Positions 53,692 to 62,114 are shown, counted from the first letter of the stretch. The stretch: 64,000 bases of DNA from Neobacillus sp. Marseille-Q6967 (GCF_946151075.1 NZ_CAMGZB010000001.1:2036001-2100000), one strand, 5' to 3'. Numbers and translations: made by a program. Notes: generated from the letters alone by a model not told the origin.

Positions 53692-54747
53692 TTGGCGAAC
53701 ACTAGTACATTAGATATGGAAAAAGAATTAACACGCTGGAATCAATATATTCGTACCATGACGGATTCTGAGGTGAAAATTGAGTTCACCCCAAAGCAAG
53801 CCATCTGGAAAAAGAATAAAGCCACCTTATTCTATTATGCTGCGAAGGAAAAGAAGTATGACGTCCCGATGTTTATCATTTATTCGTTATTCAACCGCCC
53901 GGATATTCTAGACTTTGCCCCGGGTACAAGTTTAATCGAGGGGTTAGTCAACGAAGGCTATGATGTGTATTTACTAGATTGGGGAATTGCCGGATACGAG
54001 GATAAAGATATTACCATCGAGGATTATATTGCTGATTATGTACAAAGAGGGGTCCGGCGTGCATTGCGCCATTCCGGAGCGAAAGAGATTTCAATACTTG
54101 GCTATTGCTTAGGTGGAACCTTTGCAGCCATGTATGGAGCGATTGCTGAAGAGCCGATCAAGAACTTGGTAATCTGTGCCGTTCCGATTGACTTTAGTGT
54201 CTCAGCCGTGCCGGATAAATGGGCGGAAGCCTTGAAAGAAGGGCTTATTGATATTGACCGCGTGGCGGACATTTATGGTATTCTTTCCCCAGCCCAGGTC
54301 GAAGCTATGTTCCGTTCGGTTACAGCACCTGTTTATGTAAGTCCATACGTAACTCTCTTCAGCCGTGCCCACGATAAGAAGTTCGTGGAAAAATGGCGGA
54401 GGATGAATACTTGGACAGAGGGCCATGTACCATTAACGGGGGGAGCGCTCCGCCAATTAACCCAAGACCTTTTTAAGGAAAATAAACTGGTAAAAGGCGA
54501 GTTTACCATCCGAGGTCAAAAGGTAGACTTAAGGAATATTCAGCAGAACCTTCTAGTTGTAAGCTCAAGCAACGATTTTCTCATCCCAGAAGGACAAAGC
54601 CTTCCACTGGTAGAATTAGTATCCAGTGAGGATAAAACTTATATGCTTGTAGAAGCGGGGCATGTATCATTAGCAATGACTGGAAAGCTAAATAAAATCC
54701 TAAACGAATGGCTCCCGCAGCGTTCAGGAAAAATCGTAAAGAAGTAA
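53692..54747 (+). CDS. phaC: PhaC, class IV polyhydroxyalkanoate synthase
   Basis: PhaC polymerises (R)-3-hydroxyacyl-CoA into storage polyester. The 351-residue length is that of class III/IV enzymes. The nucleophile Cys139 is in the lipase-like box LGYCLGGTF; the catalytic Asp is in SSSNDFLIP and the His in EAGHVSLAM. FTPKQAIWKKNKATL and DVYLLDWGIAG match Bacillus PhaC. The start is TTG 53692 with AAAGGAGGA upstream. In Bacillus megaterium-type clusters the order is phaR-phaB-phaC; here the reductase is at the operon's head. Confidence 0.93.
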   Translation: MANTSTLDMEKELTRWNQYIRTMTDSEVKIEFTPKQAIWKKNKATLFYYAAKEKKYDVPMFIIYSLFNRPDILDFAPGTSLIEGLVNEGYDVYLLDWGIAGYEDKDITIEDYIADYVQRGVRRALRHSGAKEISILGYCLGGTFAAMYGAIAEEPIKNLVICAVPIDFSVSAVPDKWAEALKEGLIDIDRVADIYGILSPAQVEAMFRSVTAPVYVSPYVTLFSRAHDKKFVEKWRRMNTWTEGHVPLTGGALRQLTQDLFKENKLVKGEFTIRGQKVDLRNIQQNLLVVSSSNDFLIPEGQSLPLVELVSSEDKTYMLVEAGHVSLAMTGKLNKILNEWLPQRSGKIVKK

Positions 54748-54789
54748 GTTCATAGAATCAAGAATCGGCTAATATACTATCTAATAAAA

Positions 54790-54838
54790 GATTCATAGAA
54801 ACGAAAGCCAGCAAAGGGATCGAAAAAGTGGTTCTATC
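54790..54838. repeat. Single degenerate copy of the array-2 repeat unit
   Basis: ATAGAAAC (54795-54802), 27 nt, then GGTTCTAT (54830-54837) reproduces the geometry of array 2, where ATAGAACC and GGTTCTAT are also 27 nt apart. Between them the words GAAAGC, CAGCAAA and GATCG recall the array-2 unit. A second weak ATAGAA lies at 54752. Confidence 0.55.
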
Positions 54839-54885
54839 ATGCTGCCTGTTTCGGATAAACGGACAGGCGGCTTTTATTATTTTTT
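54839..54885 (+). terminator. Terminator of the SDR-phaC operon
   Basis: GCTGCCTGT (from 54840) pairs with ACAGGCGGC (one wobble), followed by TTTTATTATTTTTT. A reading frame from 54839 crosses it, but the M20 gene starts later. Confidence 0.8.
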
Positions 54886-54901
54886 AAAAGGTGGGAAACG
54901 T

Positions 54902-56074
54902 ATGCCGGTAATACAATCTATTTTTGAGAAAATCGATGTAAAAGAATCTGTCCATTTCCTCCAATCCCTCATTCAAGCAAACAGTGTAAATCCAGAGGGG
55001 AATGAAAAAAGAGTAGCAGAAGTCATCCAATCCTACTTAAAATCATCCAACTTAGAGATTGAGTTAGACGACCTCGGCAACAACCGTGCGAATATATTTG
55101 TTTCCTATGCTGATACCAGAAACGACGATAAATATCTCGTATACAGCGGTCATTTGGATACAGTTCCTACCGGAATGGTAGAGTGGGAGCATGATCCGTT
55201 TTCAGGAAAAGTAATCGGAAACAAAATATATGGCCGGGGCACAACGGATATGAAAAGCGGTGTAGCCGCAATGATTCTAGCTATGAATTTTTTAGAACGG
55301 GCTGGAGTAAAGTTGAATGGAAAGCTTCAGTTTGTCGGAACTGCCGGTGAAGAGGTAGACGGCTTTGGGGCAAAAACAGTTGTTCAAAAGGGGCAAATCG
55401 ACAAAGCTACCGCTCTTGTTGTTTCCGAGCCTAGTGAAAATCAAATTTTTACCGCGCATAAAGGCTGTTTGTGGTTAGAAGTCATTACCTATGGAAAAAC
55501 CGCACATGGTTCGATGCCGGATCAAGGGATTAATGCTATTTTAACCATGAATGAATTCATCAATCGAATTCAACATTACGAATTTGATTATACTCCACAC
55601 CCCATTCTTGGTCATCCAACCTTGAATATTGGAACGATAGAAGGCGGTGTAAAAACGAATGTCGTACCCGACCAATGTAAATTAACATTGGATATCAGAA
55701 CCGTCCCAGGACAAGATACAGACGTCATTTTAAAAGATATTGAATATATCATTAAAAAAGTTTCGGAAGGTTCATACAAAATTAACGTAATCAACAAAAT
55801 GGAATCCGTCGGTACGGATGATAACCATGACTTTGTCCAATTGGCTGTCAGAACAGGGAAAAAGCACCTAGACTTAGGTCTAAAACCCACGGGGGTTAAT
55901 TATTATACAGATGCATCTGTGTACTGCCCTCATTTACAAGTGCCAACATTTATATTCGGACCGGGCATCGCAAGTCTTGCGCATCAGCCAAATGAATATG
56001 TTGAGATTGATAAATTTGTGGAATCGATCCGCTACTTTATGGCCCTAGCGATTGAATATTTAGGTGAAAAATAA
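54902..56074 (+). CDS. M20-family metallopeptidase (ArgE/DapE/ACY1-type)
   Basis: M20 enzymes remove acyl groups from N-acyl amino acids or related amides with a two-metal centre. ATG 54902 follows AAAGGTGGG. The 390-residue protein has the metal motif YSGHLDTVP (about residues 80-88), the bridging Asp in GRGTTDMKSGVAAM, the catalytic Glu pair in GTAGEEVDGFG and a lid domain. DapE, ArgE or N-acyl amino acid deacylase functions are all possible. A desuccinylase partner for the racemase at 46.4 kb is an idea only. Confidence 0.85.
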   Translation: MPVIQSIFEKIDVKESVHFLQSLIQANSVNPEGNEKRVAEVIQSYLKSSNLEIELDDLGNNRANIFVSYADTRNDDKYLVYSGHLDTVPTGMVEWEHDPFSGKVIGNKIYGRGTTDMKSGVAAMILAMNFLERAGVKLNGKLQFVGTAGEEVDGFGAKTVVQKGQIDKATALVVSEPSENQIFTAHKGCLWLEVITYGKTAHGSMPDQGINAILTMNEFINRIQHYEFDYTPHPILGHPTLNIGTIEGGVKTNVVPDQCKLTLDIRTVPGQDTDVILKDIEYIIKKVSEGSYKINVINKMESVGTDDNHDFVQLAVRTGKKHLDLGLKPTGVNYYTDASVYCPHLQVPTFIFGPGIASLAHQPNEYVEIDKFVESIRYFMALAIEYLGEK

Positions 56075-56077
56075 GAC

Positions 56078-56113
56078 TAAAAAGCTATCCTTGCAGAAAG
56101 GATAGCTTTTTCC
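56078..56113 (+). terminator. Bidirectional terminator between M20 and coat protein genes
   Basis: AAAAGCTATCCTT (56080-56092) pairs with AAGGATAGCTTTT (56098-56110) around GCAGA with T on both strands. Confidence 0.9.
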
Positions 56114-56115
56114 TA

Positions 56116-56787
56116 TTAATGAGGCATGTTGTTGTTCATGTTATTCATATTGTTGTTTGGCATGTTCATCATTGGCATACCTTGTGCAGGAGCCAACGCA
56201 TTTTGATAGAACATCATATCTTGTTCTGCTAATTGTGGAACTTGGTAGTAATGATGCTTATTCTGATAAATTGAAAGCTCATAAGCCATTTCGATGCAAT
56301 TTGGAACAGAATCTGCCAGCACTCGGCGAACAACTGGATTCGTTGACTCAAGTGCTGCCATTGTCTTCATGGAAGCACCCGCTTTACAGCATGCAAGCAT
56401 AGAGCTTGAAATAAATTCATCGGAAATTTCCGTCATTGATTGGAATGGCTTTTTTGGCTGGGACGGTTTCATGCCATAAATAAAATCATTACCCTGATTC
56501 ATTTTATAGCTTTGAGTTGGTTTTGAAGGATCTTGACCAGACTTGAAACACTCTAACGTAATGTTGTATTCATCCATCATAAATTGATATTGACGAGTAG
56601 CAATATCACGCAACTCCGGATCTTTAATATGTTGCATCATCATCATATATTGGTTCATTGATGTGATGGATGATGTCAGTACCTCATGGACATCAAACAT
56701 TTCATGACCGCCATGATTCATTTGCTGCGGCACATTGCCTGTATGCATATTTTGGTGCATTTGTTGCCCTGGTTGATTTTGCATCAT
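56116..56787 (-). CDS. Spore coat protein, CotF family
   Basis: The 223-residue protein has a Gln/His/Met-rich N terminus (residues 1-30), a ferritin-like helical CotF domain (about 35-185, with LTSSITSMNQYMMMMQ and ELRDIATRQYQFMMDEYN) and a Met/Asn-rich tail. CotF-type proteins are found in the spore coat of Bacillus. ATG 56787 has GGAGGAG upstream. It is divergent from the encapsulin operon. This supports sporulation in the host. Confidence 0.85.
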   Translation of the reverse strand: MMQNQPGQQMHQNMHTGNVPQQMNHGGHEMFDVHEVLTSSITSMNQYMMMMQHIKDPELRDIATRQYQFMMDEYNITLECFKSGQDPSKPTQSYKMNQGNDFIYGMKPSQPKKPFQSMTEISDEFISSSMLACCKAGASMKTMAALESTNPVVRRVLADSVPNCIEMAYELSIYQNKHHYYQVPQLAEQDMMFYQNALAPAQGMPMMNMPNNNMNNMNNNMPH

Positions 56788-56936
56788 AACCTATCTCCTC
56801 CACATGTTAGTTTTAACCATTGTTATTATGTAACAAGCTTAAAGAGTTATTCGCTTTTTAGTGGAAAAATTAGGTTTTAGAACGCAATTTCACGTCAATA
56901 ATGACAGATAGTGTAGTGGAGAAGGAGGGAGAATAA

Positions 56937-57503
56937 ATGAACGAGGAATTAAAGGTTTTTTATCGGATTTTTACAACCACGAAAGACGCCATAGAAAAGT
57001 TTATGAATATACTCGACCCGGTCATCCAAAATGCAAACGACGACCATGAACGGTTATATTATCATCATATTTTTGAAGAAGAAGAGCAAAGGCTTTCCCG
57101 CCTAGTCGTATTAATCCCGCTGATTGAAAAATTCCAGCAGGAAAAAGACGATAATAAGTTCACACCAAGCAATAATGAATTTAACCGCTTATTGCAGGAA
57201 TTAAACCTTGAAAAATTTGGATTACATAACTTTGTCGAGCACCTTGATTTAGCGTTATTCCGGTTTACGGATGCAGAACGGAGTACATTGTTAAATCAAT
57301 TGCGGGAAGTTTCCTATAAAGATTATCAGCAGGTAAAAGAGATGCTGAATGACATTAACAGCCGATTTGATACCAATTATGTTGACCCGCATGCCTATCA
57401 TGATGAGCATCATGATCATTTAGACAGGACAGCATCAACAACACATGTTCCGGCTGCTAAAACAAAATACAGAAGAGGCTTTACGGTCGGGAGCTTAATC
57501 TAA
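56937..57503 (+). CDS. IMEF-type encapsulin cargo, iron-mineralising ferritin-like protein
   Basis: The 188-residue protein is mostly helical with Glu/His-rich stretches (YYHHIFEEEEQRL, about residues 41-53) fit for a di-iron site. It ends with KYRRGFTVGSLI (177-188), the C-terminal encapsulin-targeting peptide. Gene order and peptide match the IMEF cargo described for the large Firmicute encapsulin of Quasibacillus thermotolerans, where it oxidises and stores iron inside the shell. ATG 56937 follows AAGGAGGG; encapsulin starts 13 nt downstream. Confidence 0.9.
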   Translation: MNEELKVFYRIFTTTKDAIEKFMNILDPVIQNANDDHERLYYHHIFEEEEQRLSRLVVLIPLIEKFQQEKDDNKFTPSNNEFNRLLQELNLEKFGLHNFVEHLDLALFRFTDAERSTLLNQLREVSYKDYQQVKEMLNDINSRFDTNYVDPHAYHDEHHDHLDRTASTTHVPAAKTKYRRGFTVGSLI

Positions 57504-57516
57504 GGAGGAGAGAAGA

Positions 57517-58362
57517 ATGAATAAAACACAATTATTCCCGGATGCCCCGTTAAATGACCATGAGTTCGCTCAATTAGATCAAACGGTAATTGACGCGGCC
57601 CGGAGGCAGTTAGTCGGACGCCGTTTTATCGAATTATATGGTCCGCTCGGACGGGGAGTCCAAAGTATTTTTAATGATATATTTACGGAAACGTTAGAAG
57701 CCAAAATGGATTTTCAAGGCTCCTTCGATCCGGATATTGAATCAAGTAAACGGGTGAATTATACGATTCCATTGCTTTATAAAGACTTTGTTTTATATTG
57801 GCGTGATCTAGAACAGGCAAAGGTATTGGATATACCAATCGATTTTTCACCAGCAGCAAACGCTGCCCGAGACGTCGCGATCCTTGAGGACCAAATGATT
57901 TTTCACGGCGCTAAGGAATTTGATATTCCTGGTCTTATGAACGTGCCAGGCAGGTTAACCCATTTAATCGGCGAATGGTACGAATCGGGACACGCTTTCC
58001 AAGACATTGTCGATGCCCGGAACAAATTGCTGGAAATGAACCATAACGGTCCATTTGCACTCGTGTTATCACCAGAGCTTTATTCACTTGTTCACCGTGT
58101 CCACCGCGATACGAATGTATTAGAAATTGAACACATCCGCGAGCTCGTAACAGATGGAGTATTCCAATCACCTGTGTTAAAAGGAAAAACAGGCGTCATC
58201 CTCAATACGGGTAGAAACAATTTAGACCTAGCCGTTTCCGAGGATTTTGATATTGCTTACCTTGGTGAAGAAGGCATGAACCATCCATTCCGTGTTTACG
58301 AAACAGTAGTGCTTCGTATTAAACGCCCATCTGCAATCTGCACACTTGAAGCGATGGGGTAA
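57517..58362 (+). CDS. Encapsulin shell protein (family 1, HK97 fold)
   Basis: The 281-residue protein assembles into a virus-like compartment. The N-terminal helix region DQTVIDAARRQLVGRRFIEL, the GRGVQSIFNDIF segment and the C-terminal FDIAYLGEEGMNHPFRVYETV are those of family 1 encapsulins, with the loaded cargo peptide bound inside. The neighbouring IMEF gene suggests the large iron-storing type. A GGAGGAGAG site precedes ATG 57517. Confidence 0.96.
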   Translation: MNKTQLFPDAPLNDHEFAQLDQTVIDAARRQLVGRRFIELYGPLGRGVQSIFNDIFTETLEAKMDFQGSFDPDIESSKRVNYTIPLLYKDFVLYWRDLEQAKVLDIPIDFSPAANAARDVAILEDQMIFHGAKEFDIPGLMNVPGRLTHLIGEWYESGHAFQDIVDARNKLLEMNHNGPFALVLSPELYSLVHRVHRDTNVLEIEHIRELVTDGVFQSPVLKGKTGVILNTGRNNLDLAVSEDFDIAYLGEEGMNHPFRVYETVVLRIKRPSAICTLEAMG

Positions 58363-58364
58363 GA

Positions 58365-58727
58365 ATGAAGACTCGAGCATATACAGTAGGCTCCCTCATT
58401 CCTGGCAGAATCATGGTTGAGCGGCCATCGGAGTCTAGTTCGAATCCGTTGCCGGTTGAAAAAATAAAATCGCAGCCAGCGCCAATAATCGTCGAGCAGA
58501 ACGGAAACCGGTTTGAGATTCAACCCGAAAAAGGAAATCTGCTGGAATCAGCCTTAAAGCAGGGCAAGCCAATTCAATATAAATGCCGCAAGGGAACCTG
58601 CGGGCAGTGCACGGTAAAAGTAGTCCAAGCACAGGGATTATCGGCTCCAAATGAGCAAGAACATAAAAAGCTTAAAGGGCAGCTAGCGAACGGATATCGA
58701 TTGGCCTGTCAGATTGCAATACTCTAG
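58365..58727 (+). CDS. [2Fe-2S] ferredoxin with N-terminal encapsulin-targeting peptide
   Basis: The 120-residue protein has the plant-type cluster pattern Cys74-x4-Cys79-x2-Cys82 and Cys115 (YKCRKGTCGQC and LACQ). Its first residues include AYTVGSLIPG (5-14), the same core TVGSLI that ends the IMEF protein, followed by a Pro/Ser linker. So it is probably a second cargo that could reduce stored ferric iron for release. It starts 2 nt after the encapsulin stop. Confidence 0.9.
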   Translation: MKTRAYTVGSLIPGRIMVERPSESSSNPLPVEKIKSQPAPIIVEQNGNRFEIQPEKGNLLESALKQGKPIQYKCRKGTCGQCTVKVVQAQGLSAPNEQEHKKLKGQLANGYRLACQIAIL

Positions 58728-58761
58728 CTTAACTTGTGTGTTTCAAAAAGTGGCGGAAAAA

Positions 58762-58803
58762 AATAAAGGCGTGAACCATTCAAATTGGTTTACGCCTTTA
58801 TTT
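58762..58803. terminator. Bidirectional terminator between ferredoxin and HxlR genes
   Basis: TAAAGGCGTGAACCA pairs with TGGTTTACGCCTTTA (one wobble) between about 58764 and 58801, with A and T runs outside. Confidence 0.85.
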
Positions 58804-59142
58804 TATCTCGGTAACATTTTCCCGTTTCTTAACCCACTTAATAATAGCAGAAATGACTTCTTCAAGTTCCTTACCAGCCGCTGTTAGTTCATATTCAACT
58901 TTCTTGGGAGAGGCGGTATCTATTTTCTTTATAATTAAGCCTTCCTGTTCTAAATCCCGAAGCCTTTCTGTCAACAGTCTGTCAGAGATACCAGGGATTG
59001 AAGCAACAATTTCATGAAATCGTTTAGGGCCATCTAATAACGTATGAATGATGACACCCATCCAGCGTTTCCCGATAAATTCAATTGCACTATGATAATT
59101 TGTACATAAATGCTGAAATTCCTTCTCTTCACATTCCTTCAT
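58798..59142 (-). CDS. HxlR-family redox-type regulator (YodB/CatR-like)
   Basis: ATG 59142 is preferred; an in-frame GTG at 59148 is only about 3 nt from the GAGG site. The 114-residue winged-helix protein has the HxlR core FIGKRWMGVIIHTLLDGPKRFHEI and SDRLLTERLRDLEQEGLI. A Cys sits before the core (HLCTNYHSA), where YodB keeps its quinone/diamide-sensing Cys6. It is divergent from a nitroreductase, as yodB is from yodC in B. subtilis, so sensing of electrophiles is likely. Confidence 0.88.
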   Translation of the reverse strand: MKECEEKEFQHLCTNYHSAIEFIGKRWMGVIIHTLLDGPKRFHEIVASIPGISDRLLTERLRDLEQEGLIIKKIDTASPKKVEYELTAAGKELEEVISAIIKWVKKRENVTEIK

Positions 59143-59206
59143 ATTCACACCAACCTCTTTTTGACTATTACCATTTTACCATAAAACTTATAGCTTGACG
59201 AAGTTA

Positions 59207-59248
59207 CTTACTAATAGTAAGCTATGAGATGTACTTACTAAAAGTAAG
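59207..59248. promoter_or_regulatory. Tandem palindromic operators for the HxlR regulator
   Basis: CTTACTAATAGTAAG (59207-59221) and CTTACTAAAAGTAAG (59234-59248) are near-identical palindromes with centres 27 bp apart, between the divergent hxlR and nitroreductase genes. They resemble the TACT...AGTA operators of YodB-type repressors. Confidence 0.8.
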
Positions 59249-59274
59249 TAAACTTTTCAAAAAGGAGAATTCAT

Positions 59275-59907
59275 ATGACTGCTGTTTTAACAAAAACCTT
59301 AACAGATGTGATTAAAGAACGTCGTTCCGTCAGAAAATATAATCCAAACTTTAAAATATCAAAAGAAGAAATCAATGAGATGCTAAGCCTGGCAACACTT
59401 GCACCATCTTCAAGCAACCTTCAGCCATGGCGTTTTATGGTCATCCAAGATGAAGATACAAAGAAGGAATTAAGAGCGATCGCAAACAATCAAGAACAAG
59501 TAGAAACATCATCTGCTGTTATTGCAGTTCTAGGCGATAAAGAAATGTATAAGAGTGTGGAAAAAGTGTACCGCAGCGCACATGAAGCAGGGTTTATAAA
59601 TGAAGAGAATATGAATCGTATGATTGAAGGTACGAACAAACTGTATCCAGCTGCGCCAGAGGAAGCTAGAAAAAATATTGCGGTGTTTGATGCAGGCCTT
59701 GTATCGATGCAATTAATGCTTATTGCAAAAGACCGTGGCTATGACACTGTACCAATGGGCGGCTTCAACAAAGAACAATTTGCAGAAAGATTTAATGTGG
59801 ATGACCGTTACTTCCCAATCGTACTAATCGCACTTGGAAAAGCAGATACACCTGCCCACAATACAACACGTTTACCATTAGAAGATGTAGTAATCGAGCA
59901 TATATAA
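59275..59907 (+). CDS. Nitroreductase family protein (YodC/MhqN-like)
   Basis: The 210-residue FMN-dependent protein has the family start RRSVRKYNPNFKISKEEI, the flavin-contact segment LAPSSSNLQPWRFMV (about residues 44-58) and the C-terminal GYDTVPMGGFNKEQF. Such enzymes reduce nitroaromatics or quinones by two electrons. It is controlled by the divergent HxlR regulator through the operators just upstream. AAAGGAG precedes ATG 59275. Confidence 0.92.
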   Translation: MTAVLTKTLTDVIKERRSVRKYNPNFKISKEEINEMLSLATLAPSSSNLQPWRFMVIQDEDTKKELRAIANNQEQVETSSAVIAVLGDKEMYKSVEKVYRSAHEAGFINEENMNRMIEGTNKLYPAAPEEARKNIAVFDAGLVSMQLMLIAKDRGYDTVPMGGFNKEQFAERFNVDDRYFPIVLIALGKADTPAHNTTRLPLEDVVIEHI

Positions 59908-59944
59908 AAAAATGAACTCCAGTGGGGCTGGAGTTCATTTTTTT
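59906..59944. terminator. Bidirectional terminator
   Basis: A perfect 17-bp stem (59906-59922 with 59928-59944) with loop TGGGG has seven A before and seven T after, and serves both convergent genes. Confidence 0.93.
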
Positions 59945-60422
59945 AGGCAAATAAACGATTGTTAATAGAAACAACTTTCTCTTCCACTGGGAAAGGAAGG
60001 GAAATGTTGTGATTCTTCAATTCTTTTAAACTAACATCCTGAACAAGTCTCAATGCTTCCTTCTTAAAAGTTTGCGTAACAAATCCAGAATTCACTTCAC
60101 AAAGCTTTTGAAGGTATTGCAGCGTATCGCGCACCATGATTTGTTTAATAAAGGTGTTGTTTAACTGGCAAATTAACTTATGTTCTAACCCTTTAATCAC
60201 TGCTATTTGATCAACATGGGCAATAATATTTTGGCCCTCTTCATCGATAAAACCAACTGATACATACTGCCCTTTCGAGATATCAACATTAGTAAACACT
60301 GGGTTCTGATAGGTTTCACCGGAAGAAAGACGAATCGAATCCGCTTCTGCAGCACCACCGATTTTTCGTTGGTTCGTAATTACGGTATGAATATCCTTTA
60401 ACCCAAAAAGCATGTTAAACAT
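59943..60422 (-). CDS. Unrecognised protein behind a Fur box
   Basis: I do not recognise this family. ATG 60422 has GAGGGGG about 9 nt upstream; the open frame begins with a GTG at 60440 that precedes the site. The 159-residue soluble protein has a beta-rich middle (YVSVGFIDEEGQNIIAHVDQIAVI) and a helical C-terminal half. It has two Cys (LICQL, LCEV), no clear metal motif and no membrane segment. A strong Fur box lies 45 nt upstream, so it should be made under iron limitation. Confidence 0.65.
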   Translation of the reverse strand: MFNMLFGLKDIHTVITNQRKIGGAAEADSIRLSSGETYQNPVFTNVDISKGQYVSVGFIDEEGQNIIAHVDQIAVIKGLEHKLICQLNNTFIKQIMVRDTLQYLQKLCEVNSGFVTQTFKKEALRLVQDVSLKELKNHNISLPFPVEEKVVSINNRLFA

Positions 60423-60466
60423 GTTGATAATCCCCCTCACATTGATGACTATACTATTATTTTAAA

Positions 60467-60485
60467 GAGAATGAGAATCATTGTC
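60467..60485 (-). promoter_or_regulatory. Fur box
   Basis: GAGAATGAGAATCATTGTC matches the 19-bp Fur consensus GATAATGATAATCATTATC at 16 positions. It lies just upstream of the minus-strand gene ending at 60422. Confidence 0.85.
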
Positions 60486-60737
60486 AATGAAATATTGGAG
60501 ATAATTTTGTCGGATTATTGAAAGTTATATTAAGAAGGATTTATTTATATTAGAAGATTGGTAATCCTTTGTCCTTTATTAGGAACAAAATACTTGAAAA
60601 GTATTTACAATTTAGGAGGATAGAACTATTATTAATCTAAGGATTGTTCATTATATAGAACGACAAGATAACTTAGATAAAAAACAACTTTTCCAGCTTT
60701 ATTTTCTAAGAAATTTTATTGCAAAGTAGGGGAGTAA

Positions 60738-62114
60738 ATGGACTATATTTTTGATATTTGGCCGCAATTCATTTTTATCCTTTGCCTCATCCTCCCAATT
60801 TTCCACATGTTCAATGCACTACTCGTCTTATTGAAGAAACCTTATTACATAAAAAGTGACAGGAAATTATTGCCGGAGAAACCGATAAGTATCCTCGTTC
60901 CATGCTATAACGAGGAATCGATTATAAAGACAACCATTTTAGGAATAGAAAAGTTAAACTATAAAAATTATGAGTTTATCTTAATTAATGATGGATCTAC
61001 AGATTATACATTCGAATCAATGGCCGAAATGCTTGATTTAGAGATTCAAAGGGTAAGTCCAAATAATTATAAGTTAGATTTTTCTCCTATCAAAGGGATT
61101 TATAGATCGAAAATTAACCCAAGGATAATTGTCATTGATAAATTCAATGGCGGAAAAGCCGACTCTCTAAATGCTGGAATCACTTATGCATCTCATGATT
61201 TAGTGATTACCTTAGATGCGGATAGTATTTTAGATGAGCAGGCTCTTTCTACGATAAACAAGGCCTTTGATGATCCTAATTTAATCGCTGCAGGGGGAAC
61301 AGTACATGTTTTACAGGGGAGAAGGCTGAAAAATGGAGCTTTAAAACCAACTTTTAAGGTCAAACCAATCGTAAAATTACAGATTGCCGAATATTTACGC
61401 GGATTCTTTATTTATAAAGCTTCACTAGCCAAGGCTGATGCTCTTGCCATCATCTCAGGTGCTTTTGGTATTTTTAATAAAGATGTTTTGATCAAAGTCG
61501 GAGGTTATCGAAAAACAGTTGGAGAAGATATTGATATTACTTTGAAAATTCAACATTATAAAAATAGCCGGACTGGCTTAAAAATTTCTTATATTCCGGA
61601 AGCCATCTGTTATACCGAGGTGCCTGAAACATGGAAGGGACTGTATCATCAACGTATTCGCTGGCAGAAGGCCTTTATGGATTGTACAGTGCTCTATCTA
61701 AAAGAATTTGTATCATCCATTCTTAAAAGCCCTTTATCCTTCTTCTTTTTGGTTGATGGCTTATTTGTTGGAATCTTTTGCTCGTTCCTAACGGTCTTTG
61801 GACTTTTGGCTATATTATTTTTTTCAGGTACTCCTGAATTAATCATTCCTTACGCTGTAATTACAGGTTCGTCAAACTTACTGTATAATTTTGTCTCTAT
61901 TATTATTTCTTATTATTATAAAAATAGTTTTTCCATAAAAGAGTTACCTACAATTTTCATTGTCATTACTTTAGATATCATTTTCTTTAGGTTTTTTACC
62001 CTGTTTTGTACGTTATTAGGGTCAGTTCAATATTTTATTAACAAAGAAGGATGGAATAAAGTCGCTAGAACAGGCAGGAAATATCATATTGAACAGGAAG
62101 GGAAATTTTTTTAG
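60738..62114 (+). CDS. Processive family 2 glycosyltransferase (NodC/IcaA/hyaluronan synthase-like)
   Basis: The 458-residue membrane protein has an N-terminal helix (about residues 8-31), the GT2 motifs SILVPCYNEESI, LINDGSTD and TLDADSIL, an acceptor-site VGEDIDITLK (ED) and the QRIRW box (QxxRW). Three or four C-terminal helices follow. This order marks processive beta-glycan synthases. The sugar cannot be told from sequence alone; GlcNAc polymers are one possibility. No operon partner (deacetylase, PgaD) is adjacent. Confidence 0.88.
   Translation: MDYIFDIWPQFIFILCLILPIFHMFNALLVLLKKPYYIKSDRKLLPEKPISILVPCYNEESIIKTTILGIEKLNYKNYEFILINDGSTDYTFESMAEMLDLEIQRVSPNNYKLDFSPIKGIYRSKINPRIIVIDKFNGGKADSLNAGITYASHDLVITLDADSILDEQALSTINKAFDDPNLIAAGGTVHVLQGRRLKNGALKPTFKVKPIVKLQIAEYLRGFFIYKASLAKADALAIISGAFGIFNKDVLIKVGGYRKTVGEDIDITLKIQHYKNSRTGLKISYIPEAICYTEVPETWKGLYHQRIRWQKAFMDCTVLYLKEFVSSILKSPLSFFFLVDGLFVGIFCSFLTVFGLLAILFFSGTPELIIPYAVITGSSNLLYNFVSIIISYYYKNSFSIKELPTIFIVITLDIIFFRFFTLFCTLLGSVQYFINKEGWNKVARTGRKYHIEQEGKFF

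Noticed and set aside
54839..54901. N-terminal extension of the M20 peptidase
   Set aside because: This stretch is the phaC terminator hairpin; the ribosome site is just before ATG 54902.
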